Origin: Gemmatimonadota bacterium
Lineage (GTDB): Bacteria > JAAXHH01
NCBI GenBank assembly: GCA_009838645.1
Contig: VXRC01000004.1
Coordinates: 107,458 to 171,457, forward strand
Length of the DNA stretch: 64,000 bases
Direction: 5' to 3'
Shown: positions 18,866 through 29,216 of the stretch, one piece after another
Numbering within the stretch: position 1 is the stretch's first letter
Layout of the letters: every line of letters begins with the position of its first letter
Translations under genes and position numbers: made by a program
Notes under the pieces: generated by a model
The model's database searches: none
What the model was told of the DNA's origin: nothing
The model's input: only the letters and a program-made list of their open reading frames with translations

Positions 18866-20482
18866 ATGCGCAATATCCTTCTCGCAGCCCTTCTGCTTTA
18901 CACGCCCCTGCTTACGGACACCGGTCCCTACCTCACGAACATCACCACCGCCCGTCCGGATGAAGCACTCAGGCAACTTTCGCCCGAGGACGAATCCCTT
19001 CTGCTCGAAGACGTGATGTACTTCCGACGGCAGATCGAGGAGAACACGAGCGAACCCGCCAACTACTTCAACCTGGGCCTTGCCGCCGTCGCGCTGGAGA
19101 AGCTGGACACGGCGGAAGCGGCCTTCCTGGTCGTCACCGAACTGCGTCCCGGGGACGCCGATGCCCATTTCAACCTGGGCCTGGTTTACGCCCAGCAAGA
19201 ACGGTACGACGAAGCGATCGATGCGTTCCACCGCGTCGTGGAAATGGATCCCGATCGCGCCGAACCGTACTACAACCTGGGCCAGGCTTACCAGTACACG
19301 GGTCGGCTTGTCGATTCGATAAAGTCGTTCGTCGAGGCGACGGACCGCGACCCGGATAACAGCCTGTTTCACTACGGCCGGGGGACTACGGAAGAGAAAC
19401 TGGGCGCCCTGGGCGAGGCCGCCATTTCCTATACCAATGCCCTGTCCATCGATCCGGATTACGTCGACGCCCGGTTCGCGTTGGGTCGCGTGCTGCTGGA
19501 TCAGCGTAAGTTCCAGGAAGCGCGGGATGCCTTTCGAGGGGCTTTGCAGGTGGATGCCGGCATGGCGGAGGCCTACTGCCAGCTCGGCGTGATCGCGTTG
19601 AGCGAAGGCCGTGTCGACGACGCGGTCCGGTCCTACCAGAACGCCCTGCGCATCGATGAGGCATCGGTGGAGGCCATCGCGGGTCTTGCCCAGGCCTCGC
19701 TGAGGGCGGGTCAGACCGAACGGGCGATTTCGCTGTACCAGGATGCCTTGGTGATAGATCCCGAGTCCGCTATCCTGCGTTACCATGCGGGTACGGCCTT
19801 TGCGGCCGCTCAACGGCATGAAGAGGCCCTGGAAGCGTACTCACGGGCGGTCGATCTCAATCGGGCGTACCCCGAACCCTATCTTGCCATAGGAAACACC
19901 CTGAACGCCATGGGCAGACAGGACGATGCCAGGCGTTTTCTCGATACGTTTCAGCAGCTTAACGGGTTCAGGGAGGCGTTGTCGCAGGCGGAATCCATGG
20001 TACGGCTGAATCCTCGGGTGGCGGAGATGCATTACAACATGGCGACGGCCCTGACCCGCCTGGGCCGGTACGAGGACGCCGTGCGGGCCTTCAGGATAGC
20101 GACAGAGCTGTCGCCCCGTTTCGTTCACGCCTTCAACAACCTGGGCGTGGCCTACGTGGAGCTGGGCAGGTTCGACGAGGCCCGCGATGCATATCAGCAG
20201 GCGATCCTGCTGGATTCGAACTATGTGGAGGCCTATACGAACCTGGCCTGGCTCATCGCCCGGCACGGGGAGGACCTGGACCGTGCCCTCGAACTGGCCG
20301 GCAAGGCGGTTGAGATCGCACCTACCGCCGTCGCCTACGAAACGCTGGCCATTGTGAGGAACGCGAGAGGGGACTACAGCGAAGCCGATGAAGCGATGGG
20401 GAATGCCGTCCGCATCGAACCGGAGAACGCGCAATTGCAGCAGCGATGGGAGCAGATCAGGGAGGAAAGGAACGGATCATGA
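18866..20482 (+). CDS. Exported TPR-repeat protein
   Basis: A 538-residue protein made almost entirely of tetratricopeptide repeats after a short N-terminal hydrophobic signal (MRNILLAALLLYTPLL). About a dozen 34-residue units are visible with the A-x3-G/Y-x8-A pattern, for example NYFNLGLAAVALEKLDTAEA, HFNLGLVYAQQERYDEAIDA and AFNNLGVAYVELGRFDEA. TPR arrays scaffold protein complexes. It lies 10 bp after the cytochrome gene and is surely co-transcribed. In context it may organise the periplasmic or outer-membrane complex encoded by this operon, but that is inference. Confidence 0.92.
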   Translation: MRNILLAALLLYTPLLTDTGPYLTNITTARPDEALRQLSPEDESLLLEDVMYFRRQIEENTSEPANYFNLGLAAVALEKLDTAEAAFLVVTELRPGDADAHFNLGLVYAQQERYDEAIDAFHRVVEMDPDRAEPYYNLGQAYQYTGRLVDSIKSFVEATDRDPDNSLFHYGRGTTEEKLGALGEAAISYTNALSIDPDYVDARFALGRVLLDQRKFQEARDAFRGALQVDAGMAEAYCQLGVIALSEGRVDDAVRSYQNALRIDEASVEAIAGLAQASLRAGQTERAISLYQDALVIDPESAILRYHAGTAFAAAQRHEEALEAYSRAVDLNRAYPEPYLAIGNTLNAMGRQDDARRFLDTFQQLNGFREALSQAESMVRLNPRVAEMHYNMATALTRLGRYEDAVRAFRIATELSPRFVHAFNNLGVAYVELGRFDEARDAYQQAILLDSNYVEAYTNLAWLIARHGEDLDRALELAGKAVEIAPTAVAYETLAIVRNARGDYSEADEAMGNAVRIEPENAQLQQRWEQIREERNGS

Positions 20483-20507
20483 ATGGACGTACCGGAAGGA
20501 GAAGCGG

Positions 20508-21635
20508 ATGAAGGGGTTCAAGTCCGGAGCGTTGCCGCTCCTGGCCGCGGTACTGCTGATGGGTTGCTCGGAAGCGGACGATGACGGGATGTGGCGTGGG
20601 AGGACGGAAGTGGTCGCGGGCGCTTCAAGGGTCATCAGCGACGCCCCGGTCCGGCACGCACCCGATCAAACTGCTGACGTCACGCTCGAAGAAGACCTGG
20701 TGATCGAAGGAGGCGAGGGCCGGTCCTTTGCTTCGGCATTCGGGATCACCACGGACCGAAGCGGTAACATCTACATTGCCGATTCGGACCGGAAACAGAT
20801 TTCCAAATTCGACGAGTCCGGTGCCTTTCAGACGGCCGTAGGGTCGTTAGGCGTAGGACCGTTACAGTTCAAGTCTCCGGTAGACATGGCGCTGGATGAT
20901 GAAGGCAGACTGTTCGTGCTGGACTTCGAACTCGACCGGGTCACGGTATTCAATCCGGACCTCACCTTCGCGGACATCTGGTCGACGCAGGTAACGAAGC
21001 CTCGCCGCATACGCATCGATGCCGAGGGCAACGTGCTCATTTTCGTCATTACGCAGCACGATCTCATCTACAAATACAGTCCGGAAGGAGATCCGATCAC
21101 CAAGTTCTACAATCCGATGGAGACCCTGCGGCGTTCGGGAACGCTCAAGGAATTCATCGCGTATTCCGACGCGGCCATGGAAACGACGGAGGACGGATAC
21201 GTGGTCGTATCCGCGAGACACCCCTACTGGATCCGCAAATTCGACCGGGTAAACGGACTGGAACTGGAGTTCAACCGGACCACTTCCTTCGATATGAAAC
21301 CCATGGCGCGCTGGACGACCACGCGGCGGCCGCCGCCCGTGGGCTTGTCCGGCGGACTGGCCGTTCTGCCCGACGGACGGATTGTCAATTCCATCCAGTA
21401 CCAGGAATTCGAACAGGTCGGTCTCAACGCGATAGGCATGCCCAGACTGCAGATGACGAAACTGGATCGGTGGTTCGATTTCTTCAGGCCGGATGGAAAG
21501 TGGGAAATGACGGCGCAGTTCGACGAGGTTGGCGTTCCCATGCACGTGGACCGGCAGGGCCGGATCTACTTCGCGGATTTGGAGGAGGACAGAGTCGTCC
21601 GGTACCACTTCGTTTTTCCTGAGGAGTACAACTAG
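20508..21635 (+). CDS. 6-bladed beta-propeller (NHL-like) lipoprotein
   Basis: A 375-residue protein with a lipoprotein signal ending LLMGC, so it is likely lipid-anchored after cleavage at Cys19. The remainder is a beta-propeller: FGITTDRSGNIYIADSDRKQISKFDESGAF, then PVDMALDDEGRLFVLDFELDRVTVFN, then IRIDAEGNVLIF repeat in NHL fashion. Start at 20508 chosen from AAGGAGAAGCGG before ATG and the immediate signal peptide. Such propellers usually bind proteins or ligands, and no catalytic residues can be assigned. It overlaps the next gene by one base. Confidence 0.87.
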   Translation: MKGFKSGALPLLAAVLLMGCSEADDDGMWRGRTEVVAGASRVISDAPVRHAPDQTADVTLEEDLVIEGGEGRSFASAFGITTDRSGNIYIADSDRKQISKFDESGAFQTAVGSLGVGPLQFKSPVDMALDDEGRLFVLDFELDRVTVFNPDLTFADIWSTQVTKPRRIRIDAEGNVLIFVITQHDLIYKYSPEGDPITKFYNPMETLRRSGTLKEFIAYSDAAMETTEDGYVVVSARHPYWIRKFDRVNGLELEFNRTTSFDMKPMARWTTTRRPPPVGLSGGLAVLPDGRIVNSIQYQEFEQVGLNAIGMPRLQMTKLDRWFDFFRPDGKWEMTAQFDEVGVPMHVDRQGRIYFADLEEDRVVRYHFVFPEEYN

Positions 21636-22186
21636 TGCGCGGTAACATGACAGGCTTCTTGCTGGCGTTAACGGCGGCGTTCACGTTGGCGGTTACGGCC
21701 CCCGGCTGCAACGGAGCGCCCGGCGACGACCAGGTGGCGGGCGGCACGTTCGTCGGATATACCTTCTCCGAGCAGGCCGTCGTCGATGAGGCACGGGACA
21801 TGGACGCCGGGTACACGCTGACCTTCAAGGCCTACGATCTCGGCGGCGACGCGCGGTTCGTGACCTACGTCCAGCGCAGGTCGTCGGGCGAGTACTACGC
21901 GGGCGTCCTCCGGATCGGGATCACGGATCCACAGGGCAACGTATACACGCATTACCACAGCGCCGAAGCCGAGGCCATCGACCGTCCGATCATGTGGACC
22001 CGGCGCGTTCCAGGCGTACATCACGTCGAGGTGGAGTTTGCGGTGCGTGGTGAACAGAAGACGAGTGTCGCCTTCGAGGTTCCGCTGGTCAGGGAACCGG
22101 TATCGGGCTTTCTCGTCGCCGGGGTCAGCCTGGGCGTGCTTGCCCTCGTGGCCATGACCGTCGTACTCATGAGAAAACGCCGTTGA
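21635..22186 (+). CDS. Membrane-anchored exported protein of unknown function
   Basis: A 183-residue protein with a GTG start that overlaps the previous stop by one base and has GAGGAG at the right distance; an ATG four codons later is also possible. It has an N-terminal signal (FLLALTAAFTLAVTAPGC, possibly a lipobox), an Ig-like beta-rich middle (GYTFSEQAVVDEARDMDAGY ... VRGEQKTSVAFEVPLVREPV) and one C-terminal transmembrane helix ending MRKRR. The topology suggests a domain held on the periplasmic face of the membrane. I do not recognise the family. It overlaps the next gene by ATGA. Confidence 0.8.
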   Translation: MRGNMTGFLLALTAAFTLAVTAPGCNGAPGDDQVAGGTFVGYTFSEQAVVDEARDMDAGYTLTFKAYDLGGDARFVTYVQRRSSGEYYAGVLRIGITDPQGNVYTHYHSAEAEAIDRPIMWTRRVPGVHHVEVEFAVRGEQKTSVAFEVPLVREPVSGFLVAGVSLGVLALVAMTVVLMRKRR

Positions 22187-23895
22187 AATGGGCGCCGGTA
22201 CTTCTCTCCTTCCTTTTACTTTCCCCTTCCTGCAGTCAGCCTGGCCAGCCCGATCATCGTCCTGATGCGGGCCGGCCGGTCGTGCAGTTCACGGACATCG
22301 CGCCTTCGGCCGGGATCACGTTCCGGCACACCAACGGCAAATCGGGCCGGTACTACTTCCTCGAAACGGTGGCGTCCGGCGGCGGGTTCATCGACTACGA
22401 CGGGGACGGCGACCTCGACGTCTACCTGCTCAACGGCGCGGCCATCCCGGGTTTCGTGCCCAACCAGCCCCTTTCCAGCATCCTCTATCGCAACGACGGC
22501 GACGGATCCTTCACGGACGTGACCGGCCAGGCCGGCGTGGACAACGCGGGGGGTTACGGGATGGGCCTGGCCGTCGCGGATTACGACAACGACGGCGACG
22601 ACGATCTGTTCGTCACGAACTACGGGGCGAACATCCTCTACCGGAACCAAGGGGACGGGACATTCAGGGACGTGACCGCCCGTGCGAATCTGATGGTACC
22701 CGCTAACCCCACGTTCTCCACCAGTGCGGCATTCCTGGACTACGACCGGGACGGGCACCTGGACCTCTACGTGTGTGCGTACGTCGAATTTGACTTCGAG
22801 GCCAACAGGCGCTGCTCCAGGGACGGTATCCAGTCCTACTGCGGACCCGACATCTACGAAGGCGCGGCCGACCTGCTGTACCGGAACAACGGCGACGGTT
22901 CGTTTTCGGACGTCTCCGCGGAGGCGGGCATCGCCAATCCGGACGGCAAGGGCCTCGGGGTCGTGGGAGGCGACTACGACGGCGACGGATGGACGGATAT
23001 CTTCGTGGCCAACGACCTGACGCCGGATTTCCTGTACCGGAACAACGGCGATGGCACGTTTACCGACATGGCCTTGCTGGCGGGCGTGGCCTATGGCGAA
23101 GACGGCGTCGCCCGGGCGGGCATGGGGGTGGATATGGGAGACTACGACCGGAACGGGTCGCCGGATATCTACGTGACCAATTTCTCCCTGGAACCCAACT
23201 CGCTGCACCGGAACAACGGAAACGGCACCTTCACCGAAACGACTTTCGGCGCGGGCGTGGGCAATCCCACGCTCCTGTTCCTGGGCTTCGGCACGGCCTT
23301 CAAGGATTTCGACCACGATGGGTGGCTGGACCTTTTCGCGGCGAATGGCCACGTGATCGACAACATCTCCCTGTTCGATCCGACGATAACCTACGCGCAG
23401 ACCAATCAGCTGTTCCGGAACGAGGGAGACGGCGTTTTCACCGACGTCAGCCCTGAAGCGGGTCCACCCTTCCAGGTGGAGCGCGTACACCGCGGCGCGG
23501 CCTTCGGAGACGTGGACAACGACGGCGACGTCGACGTGCTGGTCACCACGGTGAACGACGTCCCGCTGCTGCTGCGGAACGACGGGACCGTTCCCGCCAG
23601 CCTGCTCGTCGCCACCGAGGGCGTCCGGAGCAATCGAAACGGGATCGGCGCGCGCGTAACCGTGGTCACGGATGCCGCGCGACAGTCGCGGGAGATTCGA
23701 AGCGCCTACAGCTATCTGGCGGCCAACGATCTCAGGGCCCACTTCGGACTCGGCGCCCACGCCGGGGCGGACTCGGTCATCGTGGACTGGCCCGGCGGCG
23801 CGAGAGACGTCGCAACCGGAATCGAAGGCGGCCAGCTCATCACGATCCGCGAAGGCGCAGGTATCGTTTCGCGAACGCCATTTCTCCGGCGTTGA
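22183..23895 (+). CDS. CRTAC1-like FG-GAP/ASPIC-UnbV lipoprotein
   Basis: A 570-residue secreted protein, last gene of the cytochrome operon. A lipoprotein signal (MKWAPVLLSFLLLSPSC) is followed by multiple FG-GAP/VCBS repeats with calcium-binding DxDxDGxxD loops (DYDGDGDLDVYLLNG, DYDNDGDDDLFVTNYG, DYDRDGHLDLYVCAY), then a C-terminal ASPIC/UnbV domain (NGIGARVTVVTD ... HFGLGAHAGADSVIVDWPGG). These proteins are integrin-like surface propellers of unclear role. Directly after the lipid-attached Cys the sequence SQPGQPD is encoded by one copy of the window's 9-bp repeat. The 3' end overlaps the convergent flippase gene by 56 bp. Confidence 0.93.
   Translation: MKWAPVLLSFLLLSPSCSQPGQPDHRPDAGRPVVQFTDIAPSAGITFRHTNGKSGRYYFLETVASGGGFIDYDGDGDLDVYLLNGAAIPGFVPNQPLSSILYRNDGDGSFTDVTGQAGVDNAGGYGMGLAVADYDNDGDDDLFVTNYGANILYRNQGDGTFRDVTARANLMVPANPTFSTSAAFLDYDRDGHLDLYVCAYVEFDFEANRRCSRDGIQSYCGPDIYEGAADLLYRNNGDGSFSDVSAEAGIANPDGKGLGVVGGDYDGDGWTDIFVANDLTPDFLYRNNGDGTFTDMALLAGVAYGEDGVARAGMGVDMGDYDRNGSPDIYVTNFSLEPNSLHRNNGNGTFTETTFGAGVGNPTLLFLGFGTAFKDFDHDGWLDLFAANGHVIDNISLFDPTITYAQTNQLFRNEGDGVFTDVSPEAGPPFQVERVHRGAAFGDVDNDGDVDVLVTTVNDVPLLLRNDGTVPASLLVATEGVRSNRNGIGARVTVVTDAARQSREIRSAYSYLAANDLRAHFGLGAHAGADSVIVDWPGGARDVATGIEGGQLITIREGAGIVSRTPFLRR
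22233..22251. repeat. 9-bp-family repeat copy at the lipoprotein linker
   Basis: On the minus strand this reads as a GGCCAGGCT unit with partial units either side. In the gene it encodes SQPGQP immediately after the lipobox cysteine, a flexible linker position. Confidence 0.55.
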
Positions 23896-25306
23896 AGAAT
23901 CTCATCGCCCACAACACCACAGGGTAGGCCGCGACCAGGGCGATCTCCCCGGGCCAGGCGATCTCCCCGATCCAGGCGATTTCGGTGAGTTCGCGCACCG
24001 TAAACAACAATCCACACGCGAAGACTACCTTGAGCAGCCGGATGTATTCGTAGGGTATCGGGTAGTACCTCCGGCCCACGACATACAACCCGGCCACCAT
24101 CACCGCGTAGGCGGCCGCCGAGGCCGTGGCCGCCCCGTACATGCCGTATTCCGGGATGAGCCAGAGGTTCGTCAGGATGCAGACCAGGGCCGACGCGGCC
24201 GTGATGAAGGGGAGCAGGATGGTCTTCTTCTCCAGGTAGACGCCCACGGTGAGGTTGACGTATATCCCATACAGCACGTAAGCCGCGAGCAGGATCGGTA
24301 CCACGGCGATCCCTTCCCAGTATGACGCCTCGATCAGGGTATAGCCACCGATGGAGATGCGGACCAGGTCGTCGATGAGGAAGGAAAGGGACAGGAAGAC
24401 GCTGCCCGCAATGGCCAGGAAGTAGGTCAGCACGCGGGCGAACAGCGGTCTGGGGTTCTCCTCCCTGGAGGTCTCCAGGAAGAAAGGCTGCCAGGCCTGC
24501 CTGAACATGGTGACGAAAACGAGCATGCCGACGCCCAGCTTGCGGGCCGCATGGTAGATGCCGAGGGTCTCCGTGCCAGCCATCCGTTCCAACATCAGCC
24601 GGTCGATGGTTTCGATGATGATGATGCAGGCGCCGGCGGGCACGTAGGGTAGTCCGAATCTCAAGAGCCGCCCCATCGTTCCGCGGGACCAGGAGAAGGA
24701 CATGTGTCGCAGGGTAATGCCCGCCAGGATGAGGAAAACTATCCCGGACCCCGCGATGTTGCTGATCAGAATGCCCTGCAGTCCCATGTCGAGCACGACG
24801 ACGAGGTAGCAGTTTCCGCCCAGTTCGATCATCACCTTCATCAGCTTGAGGGAGGCGAACGTCGCAGCCTTGCCCTCTCCCCGGAGCCGCGCGAAAGGGA
24901 TGGCGTTCAGGGCATCCAGCGCCAGGACGGCGGCGGCCAGCTGGACGTACGAAGTCAGGGAAGCGGATACGGAGATAAGGGGCGCGATCCGGGCGGAGAA
25001 CAGGACGATGATCACGGCGAGCCCGGCCGACGTGAACAGCATGGTGAGATAGCCGGTGCTCAGCGTATCCCGCTTGCGGTCCTCCTCGAGCACGTAATAC
25101 CTGAGAAAGGCCGAATCCATGCCGTAGAGGAAGACGACGTTCGTCAGCGCGATGAAGGTATATACGAGCCCGTAGTAGCCGAACTCCTCTACGGGCATGA
25201 CATGGGTATACACCGGTACCAGCAGGTAGGCCATGGACCTGCCCAGCACGTCGCTGAGACCGTAGATCGCCGAATGGGTGGTGAGTCTTTTGAGGCCTTG
25301 GAACAT
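23840..25306 (-). CDS. Polysaccharide flippase (Wzx/MOP superfamily)
   Basis: A 488-residue inner-membrane protein with about 12-14 predicted transmembrane helices. It starts MFQGLKRLTTHSAIYGLSDVLGRS, then MAYLLVPVYTHVMPVEEFGYYGLVYTFIAL, the typical opening of oligosaccharide flippases (RfbX/MATE-like), which move lipid-linked glycans across the membrane. Near the C-terminus EIAWIGEIAWPGEIALVA is encoded by an 18-bp imperfect tandem repeat. No glycosyltransferases are adjacent, so the substrate is unknown. It is convergent with, and overlaps by 56 bp, the CRTAC1-like gene. Confidence 0.9.
   Translation of the reverse strand: MFQGLKRLTTHSAIYGLSDVLGRSMAYLLVPVYTHVMPVEEFGYYGLVYTFIALTNVVFLYGMDSAFLRYYVLEEDRKRDTLSTGYLTMLFTSAGLAVIIVLFSARIAPLISVSASLTSYVQLAAAVLALDALNAIPFARLRGEGKAATFASLKLMKVMIELGGNCYLVVVLDMGLQGILISNIAGSGIVFLILAGITLRHMSFSWSRGTMGRLLRFGLPYVPAGACIIIIETIDRLMLERMAGTETLGIYHAARKLGVGMLVFVTMFRQAWQPFFLETSREENPRPLFARVLTYFLAIAGSVFLSLSFLIDDLVRISIGGYTLIEASYWEGIAVVPILLAAYVLYGIYVNLTVGVYLEKKTILLPFITAASALVCILTNLWLIPEYGMYGAATASAAAYAVMVAGLYVVGRRYYPIPYEYIRLLKVVFACGLLFTVRELTEIAWIGEIAWPGEIALVAAYPVVLWAMRFFNAGEMAFAKRYLRLRGS
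23938..23989. repeat. 18-bp imperfect tandem repeat in the flippase gene
   Basis: Units GGGCGATCTCCCCGGGCC (23938-23955) and AGGCGATCTCCCCGATCC (23956-23973), then a diverged third copy, encode repeating EIAW-G/P residues in a transmembrane or loop region near the C-terminus. The period is two times 9. Confidence 0.75.
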
Positions 25307-25632
25307 GGATCCTGAGTTTGCGGGCGGACAGGGTTCTCACCGCCTCGGGAGGGGCGGATTCCAGGCGCTGAGCACCGATATGGTACCGGCGGCCGCCGGG
25401 GACGTCAAGCATTTACGGGTCGGCTCGGCCGCCCGGAACTCCTGTCGTGCCGGTAAAGCCGGACTTCGGTATTGAACGCCGTCGGGCGAAAAAGGTTCGT
25501 TGCGGCGGCGGAGGTGCTTTATCTTGACCGGATGCCCGGGGGAGATCGCCACGTTATTCCATGATCGTGGCAGCGCGTCGCAGCGCCGCCGTCCCCGGGA
25601 TGGTCCAATACTCGTTGCGGGCAGGTGCGGCC
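25307..25632. other. Divergent intergenic region, flippase and rlmB
   Basis: This 326-bp gap separates two divergent genes and should hold both promoters. It is GC-rich and I could not pick out a convincing -35/-10 pair. The rlmB frame stays open upstream to 25561, but the extra residues are not conserved-looking. I see no RNA gene or repeat. Confidence 0.5.
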
Positions 25633-26385
25633 ATGTCGGAAGTCACGGAATTCATCTACGGAAGGAACCCGGTCCGGGCGGCCCTGCAGGCGGGCCGGAG
25701 CCTCAACCGGATCTACATCGCCGAAGGGGTTGCGCGCCAGGACGTGGCCGACATCCTGGAACTCGCCCGGAAGCGGGGCGTCGTGTTCCAGTTCACCGAA
25801 CGCCGCCGGCTGGACCGTCTGACCGATGGCAGGCACCAGGGTGTCGTCGCCACGGTGGCCGGCCACCAGTACGCCGAAATGGCGGATATCCTGGTCTCGG
25901 TCCGCCGGTCCGAATCTCCTCCCTTCCTCGTCCTGCTGGACGGCATACAGGATCCCCACAACCTGGGCGCCGTCATTCGCACCGCGGACGCGGTCCGTGT
26001 CGACGGTGTCGTGATTCCCCGTCGAAATGCGGCGGGATTGACCGCCGCCGCGGTCAAGGCTTCCGCCGGGGCCAGCGCGCACGTGCCGGTCGCGCGGGTG
26101 GCGAACATGAACCACGTCATGCAGGCGCTTCGTGAAGCGGGCGTCTGGCTTGTGGGCCTCGCGGCGGACGGACCTACGCTTTTCAGTAAAATGGACTATA
26201 CCGTCCCCGTGGCGCTCGTCATAGGCGGCGAGGGCAAAGGACTGAGGCCCCTGGTCCGGCGCAACTGCGACGAGGTGGTGCGGCTCCCGGTCGCCGGGCA
26301 CGTGGATTCGCTCAACGCGTCCGTGGCGTCGGCCCTCGTGTTGTATGAGGTCTTTCGCCAGCGCCGGGATACAGAAGACGGGTAA
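25633..26385 (+). CDS. rlmB: 23S rRNA (guanosine-2'-O)-methyltransferase RlmB-type SpoU enzyme
   Basis: A 250-residue SPOUT-class methyltransferase that methylates the 2'-O of G2251 (E. coli numbering) in 23S rRNA. It starts [18 protein letters not shown], the substrate-binding L30e-like domain. The trefoil-knot catalytic motifs follow: [20 protein letters not shown] (motif 1), [16 protein letters not shown] (motif 2) and [23 protein letters not shown] (motif 3). Start ATG at 25633 chosen at the conserved beginning. A TrmH/TrmL relative cannot be excluded, but the N-terminal domain favours RlmB. Confidence 0.9.
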   Translation: MSEVTEFIYGRNPVRAALQAGRSLNRIYIAEGVARQDVADILELARKRGVVFQFTERRRLDRLTDGRHQGVVATVAGHQYAEMADILVSVRRSESPPFLVLLDGIQDPHNLGAVIRTADAVRVDGVVIPRRNAAGLTAAAVKASAGASAHVPVARVANMNHVMQALREAGVWLVGLAADGPTLFSKMDYTVPVALVIGGEGKGLRPLVRRNCDEVVRLPVAGHVDSLNASVASALVLYEVFRQRRDTEDG

Positions 26386-26501
26386 ATCGGTTGACACGAT
26401 TGCTTCGCGGCGTTATGCTACCGCCCTGTGTTTTTTGGCGAAAAAACCTGTGGGCGGGACTGAAAAAGCAGCTGAACGGAGTAAAGGAGCACGGTAGCGT
26501 T

Positions 26502-29213
26502 ATGGCGAAACAGGTATACTACTTTGGCGGCGGCAAGGCGGATGGATCCGCGGACTTTCGGGAGCTTCTGGGCGGCAAGGGCGCTAATCTGGCCGAGATG
26601 AGCCACCTCGGCATTCCCGTGCCCGCGGGCTTCACCATCTCAACGGAGATATGCACCTATTTCTATGACCACGGCCACCGGTACCCTGCGGAACTGGACG
26701 AACAGATCCAACAGGCGATGGCGCAGGTTGAAAGCGTCATGGACGCCGGTTTCGGCAGTGCGGAAAACCCGCTGCTGGTTTCCGTCCGGTCCGGGTCCCG
26801 TTCCTCCATGCCCGGCATGATGGACACCATTCTTAATCTCGGCCTGAACGATGCCACCGTCGAGGGACTGATCGCACAGTCGGGTGACGAACGCTTCGCC
26901 TACGACAGCTACCGGCGATTCGTACAGATGTACGGCGACGTGGTCATGGGCGTGCGTCCGGCAGACGATGAGGAGCACGATCCCTTCGAGGCGTTATTGG
27001 AACGCAGGAAGGCCCGCGCCGGCGTCACGGAGGACATGGATCTCGGGGCCGCCGACTTCAAGGCGCTGGTCGACGAGTTCAAGGCCGAGATCAATGCCCG
27101 CACGAGCGCCGACTTTCCAGACGATCCCCGCGAGCAGCTCTGGGGCGCTATCGGGGCCGTGTTCGGCTCGTGGAACAACGAACGGGCCGTGGTGTACCGG
27201 AAGTTGAACGACATTCCTGATGAATGGGGCACCGCCGTCAACGTGCAGGCCATGGTCTACGGCAACATGGGCGACGACTGCGCCACGGGGGTCGCCTTCA
27301 GCCGCGATCCCGCGACCGGCGAGAAGCGGTTCTACGGCGAATACCTCATCAACGCCCAGGGCGAGGACGTCGTGGCGGGCATTCGCACCCCCCGGCCCAT
27401 CGAGCAGCTCGAGGGCGAAATGCCGGACGCCTATCATCAACTGGTAAGCATCTGCGACACGCTGGAATCCCATTACAAAGACATGCAGGATATAGAATTC
27501 ACCATCCAGCGCGGCAAACTGTGGATGCTGCAGTGCCGTGTCGGGAAGCGTACCGGTTTCTCCGCGATCACGATCGCGGTGGACATGGTCAGGGAAGGGC
27601 TGATCGACGAGCAGGAAGCCCTGCGGCGTGTGGAACCCGACCAGCTCGACCAGCTGCTGCGCCCCGTATTCGACGTGGAGGAAAAGCGCCGCGCGGAGCA
27701 CGAGGGGCGGGTGCTGGCCCGGGGCCTCAACGCCGGTCCGGGTGCGGCGTCGGGCAAAGTGGTGTTCAACGCCACCGATGCCGAGTCCTGGGCGGACCGC
27801 GGCGAACAGGTGATCCTGGTCCGCATCGAGACGTCGCCCGAAGACATACGCGGCATGAACGCCGCGGTGGGCATCCTGACCGCCCGGGGCGGCATGACGA
27901 GCCACGCGGCCCTGGTCGCCCGCCAGATGGGCAAGGTCTGCGTCGCCGGCTGCGGAGAACTGGATATAGACTACGCCGCCCGCCAGATGCGCGTCGGCGA
28001 GCAGGTCATCGCCGAAGGGGACTATATTTCCATCGACGGATCCACCGGGGAGGTCATGGCCGGCGCCATTCCGACCATTCCCTCCGAAGTGCTGCAGGTC
28101 CTGTTGCAGCAATCCATGTCGTCCGAGAACTCGGAGGTCTATCAGCGGTACGAAAGCCTGATGGCCTGGGCTGACCGGAACCGACGGCTTAAGGTGCGGA
28201 CCAACGCGGACCAGCCCGATCAGTCGGCCACCGCGCGCGCCTTCGGCGCCGAGGGCATCGGCCTCTGCCGGACGGAGCACATGTTCTTCGAGGAAGACCG
28301 GATCGATTCGGTCCGTGAGATGATCCTGGCCGATGACGAAGCCGGCCGCAGGAAGGCGCTGGCCAGGCTGCTTCCGATCCAGAGAAGTGATTTCATCGGA
28401 ATATTCGAAGTCATGGACGGTTACCCCGTCACGATCCGCACGCTCGACCCTCCCCTCCACGAATTCCTGCCCCACGAGGCCGAGGCCATCGCGCAACTCG
28501 CCGCGCAGACCGGCGTGCCGGTGGAGCGTTACCAGCGCAAGCTGGAGGACCTGCGGGAGGCCAATCCCATGCTCGGACACCGTGGGTGCAGGCTCGGTAT
28601 CGCCTACCCCGAGATCACCGAGATGCAGGCCCGGGCGATTTTCGAAGCCGCGAGCGACTGCGTGAAACGCGGCATCAAGGCCATTCCGGAGATCATGATC
28701 CCCCTGGTCGGCCACATCAACGAACTGCGCCTGCAGGCCGAGGTCGTCCGCCGGACGGCCCGGGAAGTGCAGTCGGAGACCGGCGTGGAGGTGGACTACC
28801 AGATCGGTACCATGATCGAACTGCCGCGGGCGGCGCTGACCGCCCACGAGATCGCGGAGGAAGCGGAGTTCTTCTCCTTCGGGACGAACGACCTGACGCA
28901 GACGACCTTCGGACTCTCTCGCGACGACGCGAGGTTCATCCCCGACTACCTGCATGCCGAGATATGGCCGGAAGACCCCTTCGTGAGCATTGACGGCAGC
29001 GGCGTCGGAGAACTCGTGAAAATCGGCGTCGAGCGCGGCCGCGCCACGCGGGACGGCATGAAGGTGGGCATCTGCGGCGAACACGGCGGCGATCCCGCCT
29101 CGGTCGAATTCTGCCACGGCGTGGACCTGGACTACGTCAGCTGCTCCCCGTACCGCGTGCCCATCGCCTGCCTGGCCGCGGCCCGGGCGGCGCTGTCCGA
29201 CCAGGCACCCTGA
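26502..29213 (+). CDS. ppdK: Pyruvate, phosphate dikinase
   Basis: A 903-residue enzyme interconverting pyruvate + ATP + Pi with phosphoenolpyruvate + AMP + PPi. It has an N-terminal ATP-grasp domain ([21 protein letters not shown], then [23 protein letters not shown]). The central phosphohistidine domain has catalytic His468 in [18 protein letters not shown]. The C-terminal PEP/pyruvate TIM barrel has [35 protein letters not shown] and [10 protein letters not shown]. All motifs are intact and the length is normal. I chose the ATG at 26502 after GTAAAGGAGCACGG. chrA starts 3 bp after the stop. Confidence 0.96.
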   Translation: MAKQVYYFGGGKADGSADFRELLGGKGANLAEMSHLGIPVPAGFTISTEICTYFYDHGHRYPAELDEQIQQAMAQVESVMDAGFGSAENPLLVSVRSGSRSSMPGMMDTILNLGLNDATVEGLIAQSGDERFAYDSYRRFVQMYGDVVMGVRPADDEEHDPFEALLERRKARAGVTEDMDLGAADFKALVDEFKAEINARTSADFPDDPREQLWGAIGAVFGSWNNERAVVYRKLNDIPDEWGTAVNVQAMVYGNMGDDCATGVAFSRDPATGEKRFYGEYLINAQGEDVVAGIRTPRPIEQLEGEMPDAYHQLVSICDTLESHYKDMQDIEFTIQRGKLWMLQCRVGKRTGFSAITIAVDMVREGLIDEQEALRRVEPDQLDQLLRPVFDVEEKRRAEHEGRVLARGLNAGPGAASGKVVFNATDAESWADRGEQVILVRIETSPEDIRGMNAAVGILTARGGMTSHAALVARQMGKVCVAGCGELDIDYAARQMRVGEQVIAEGDYISIDGSTGEVMAGAIPTIPSEVLQVLLQQSMSSENSEVYQRYESLMAWADRNRRLKVRTNADQPDQSATARAFGAEGIGLCRTEHMFFEEDRIDSVREMILADDEAGRRKALARLLPIQRSDFIGIFEVMDGYPVTIRTLDPPLHEFLPHEAEAIAQLAAQTGVPVERYQRKLEDLREANPMLGHRGCRLGIAYPEITEMQARAIFEAASDCVKRGIKAIPEIMIPLVGHINELRLQAEVVRRTAREVQSETGVEVDYQIGTMIELPRAALTAHEIAEEAEFFSFGTNDLTQTTFGLSRDDARFIPDYLHAEIWPEDPFVSIDGSGVGELVKIGVERGRATRDGMKVGICGEHGGDPASVEFCHGVDLDYVSCSPYRVPIACLAAARAALSDQAP

Positions 29214-29216
29214 ATC

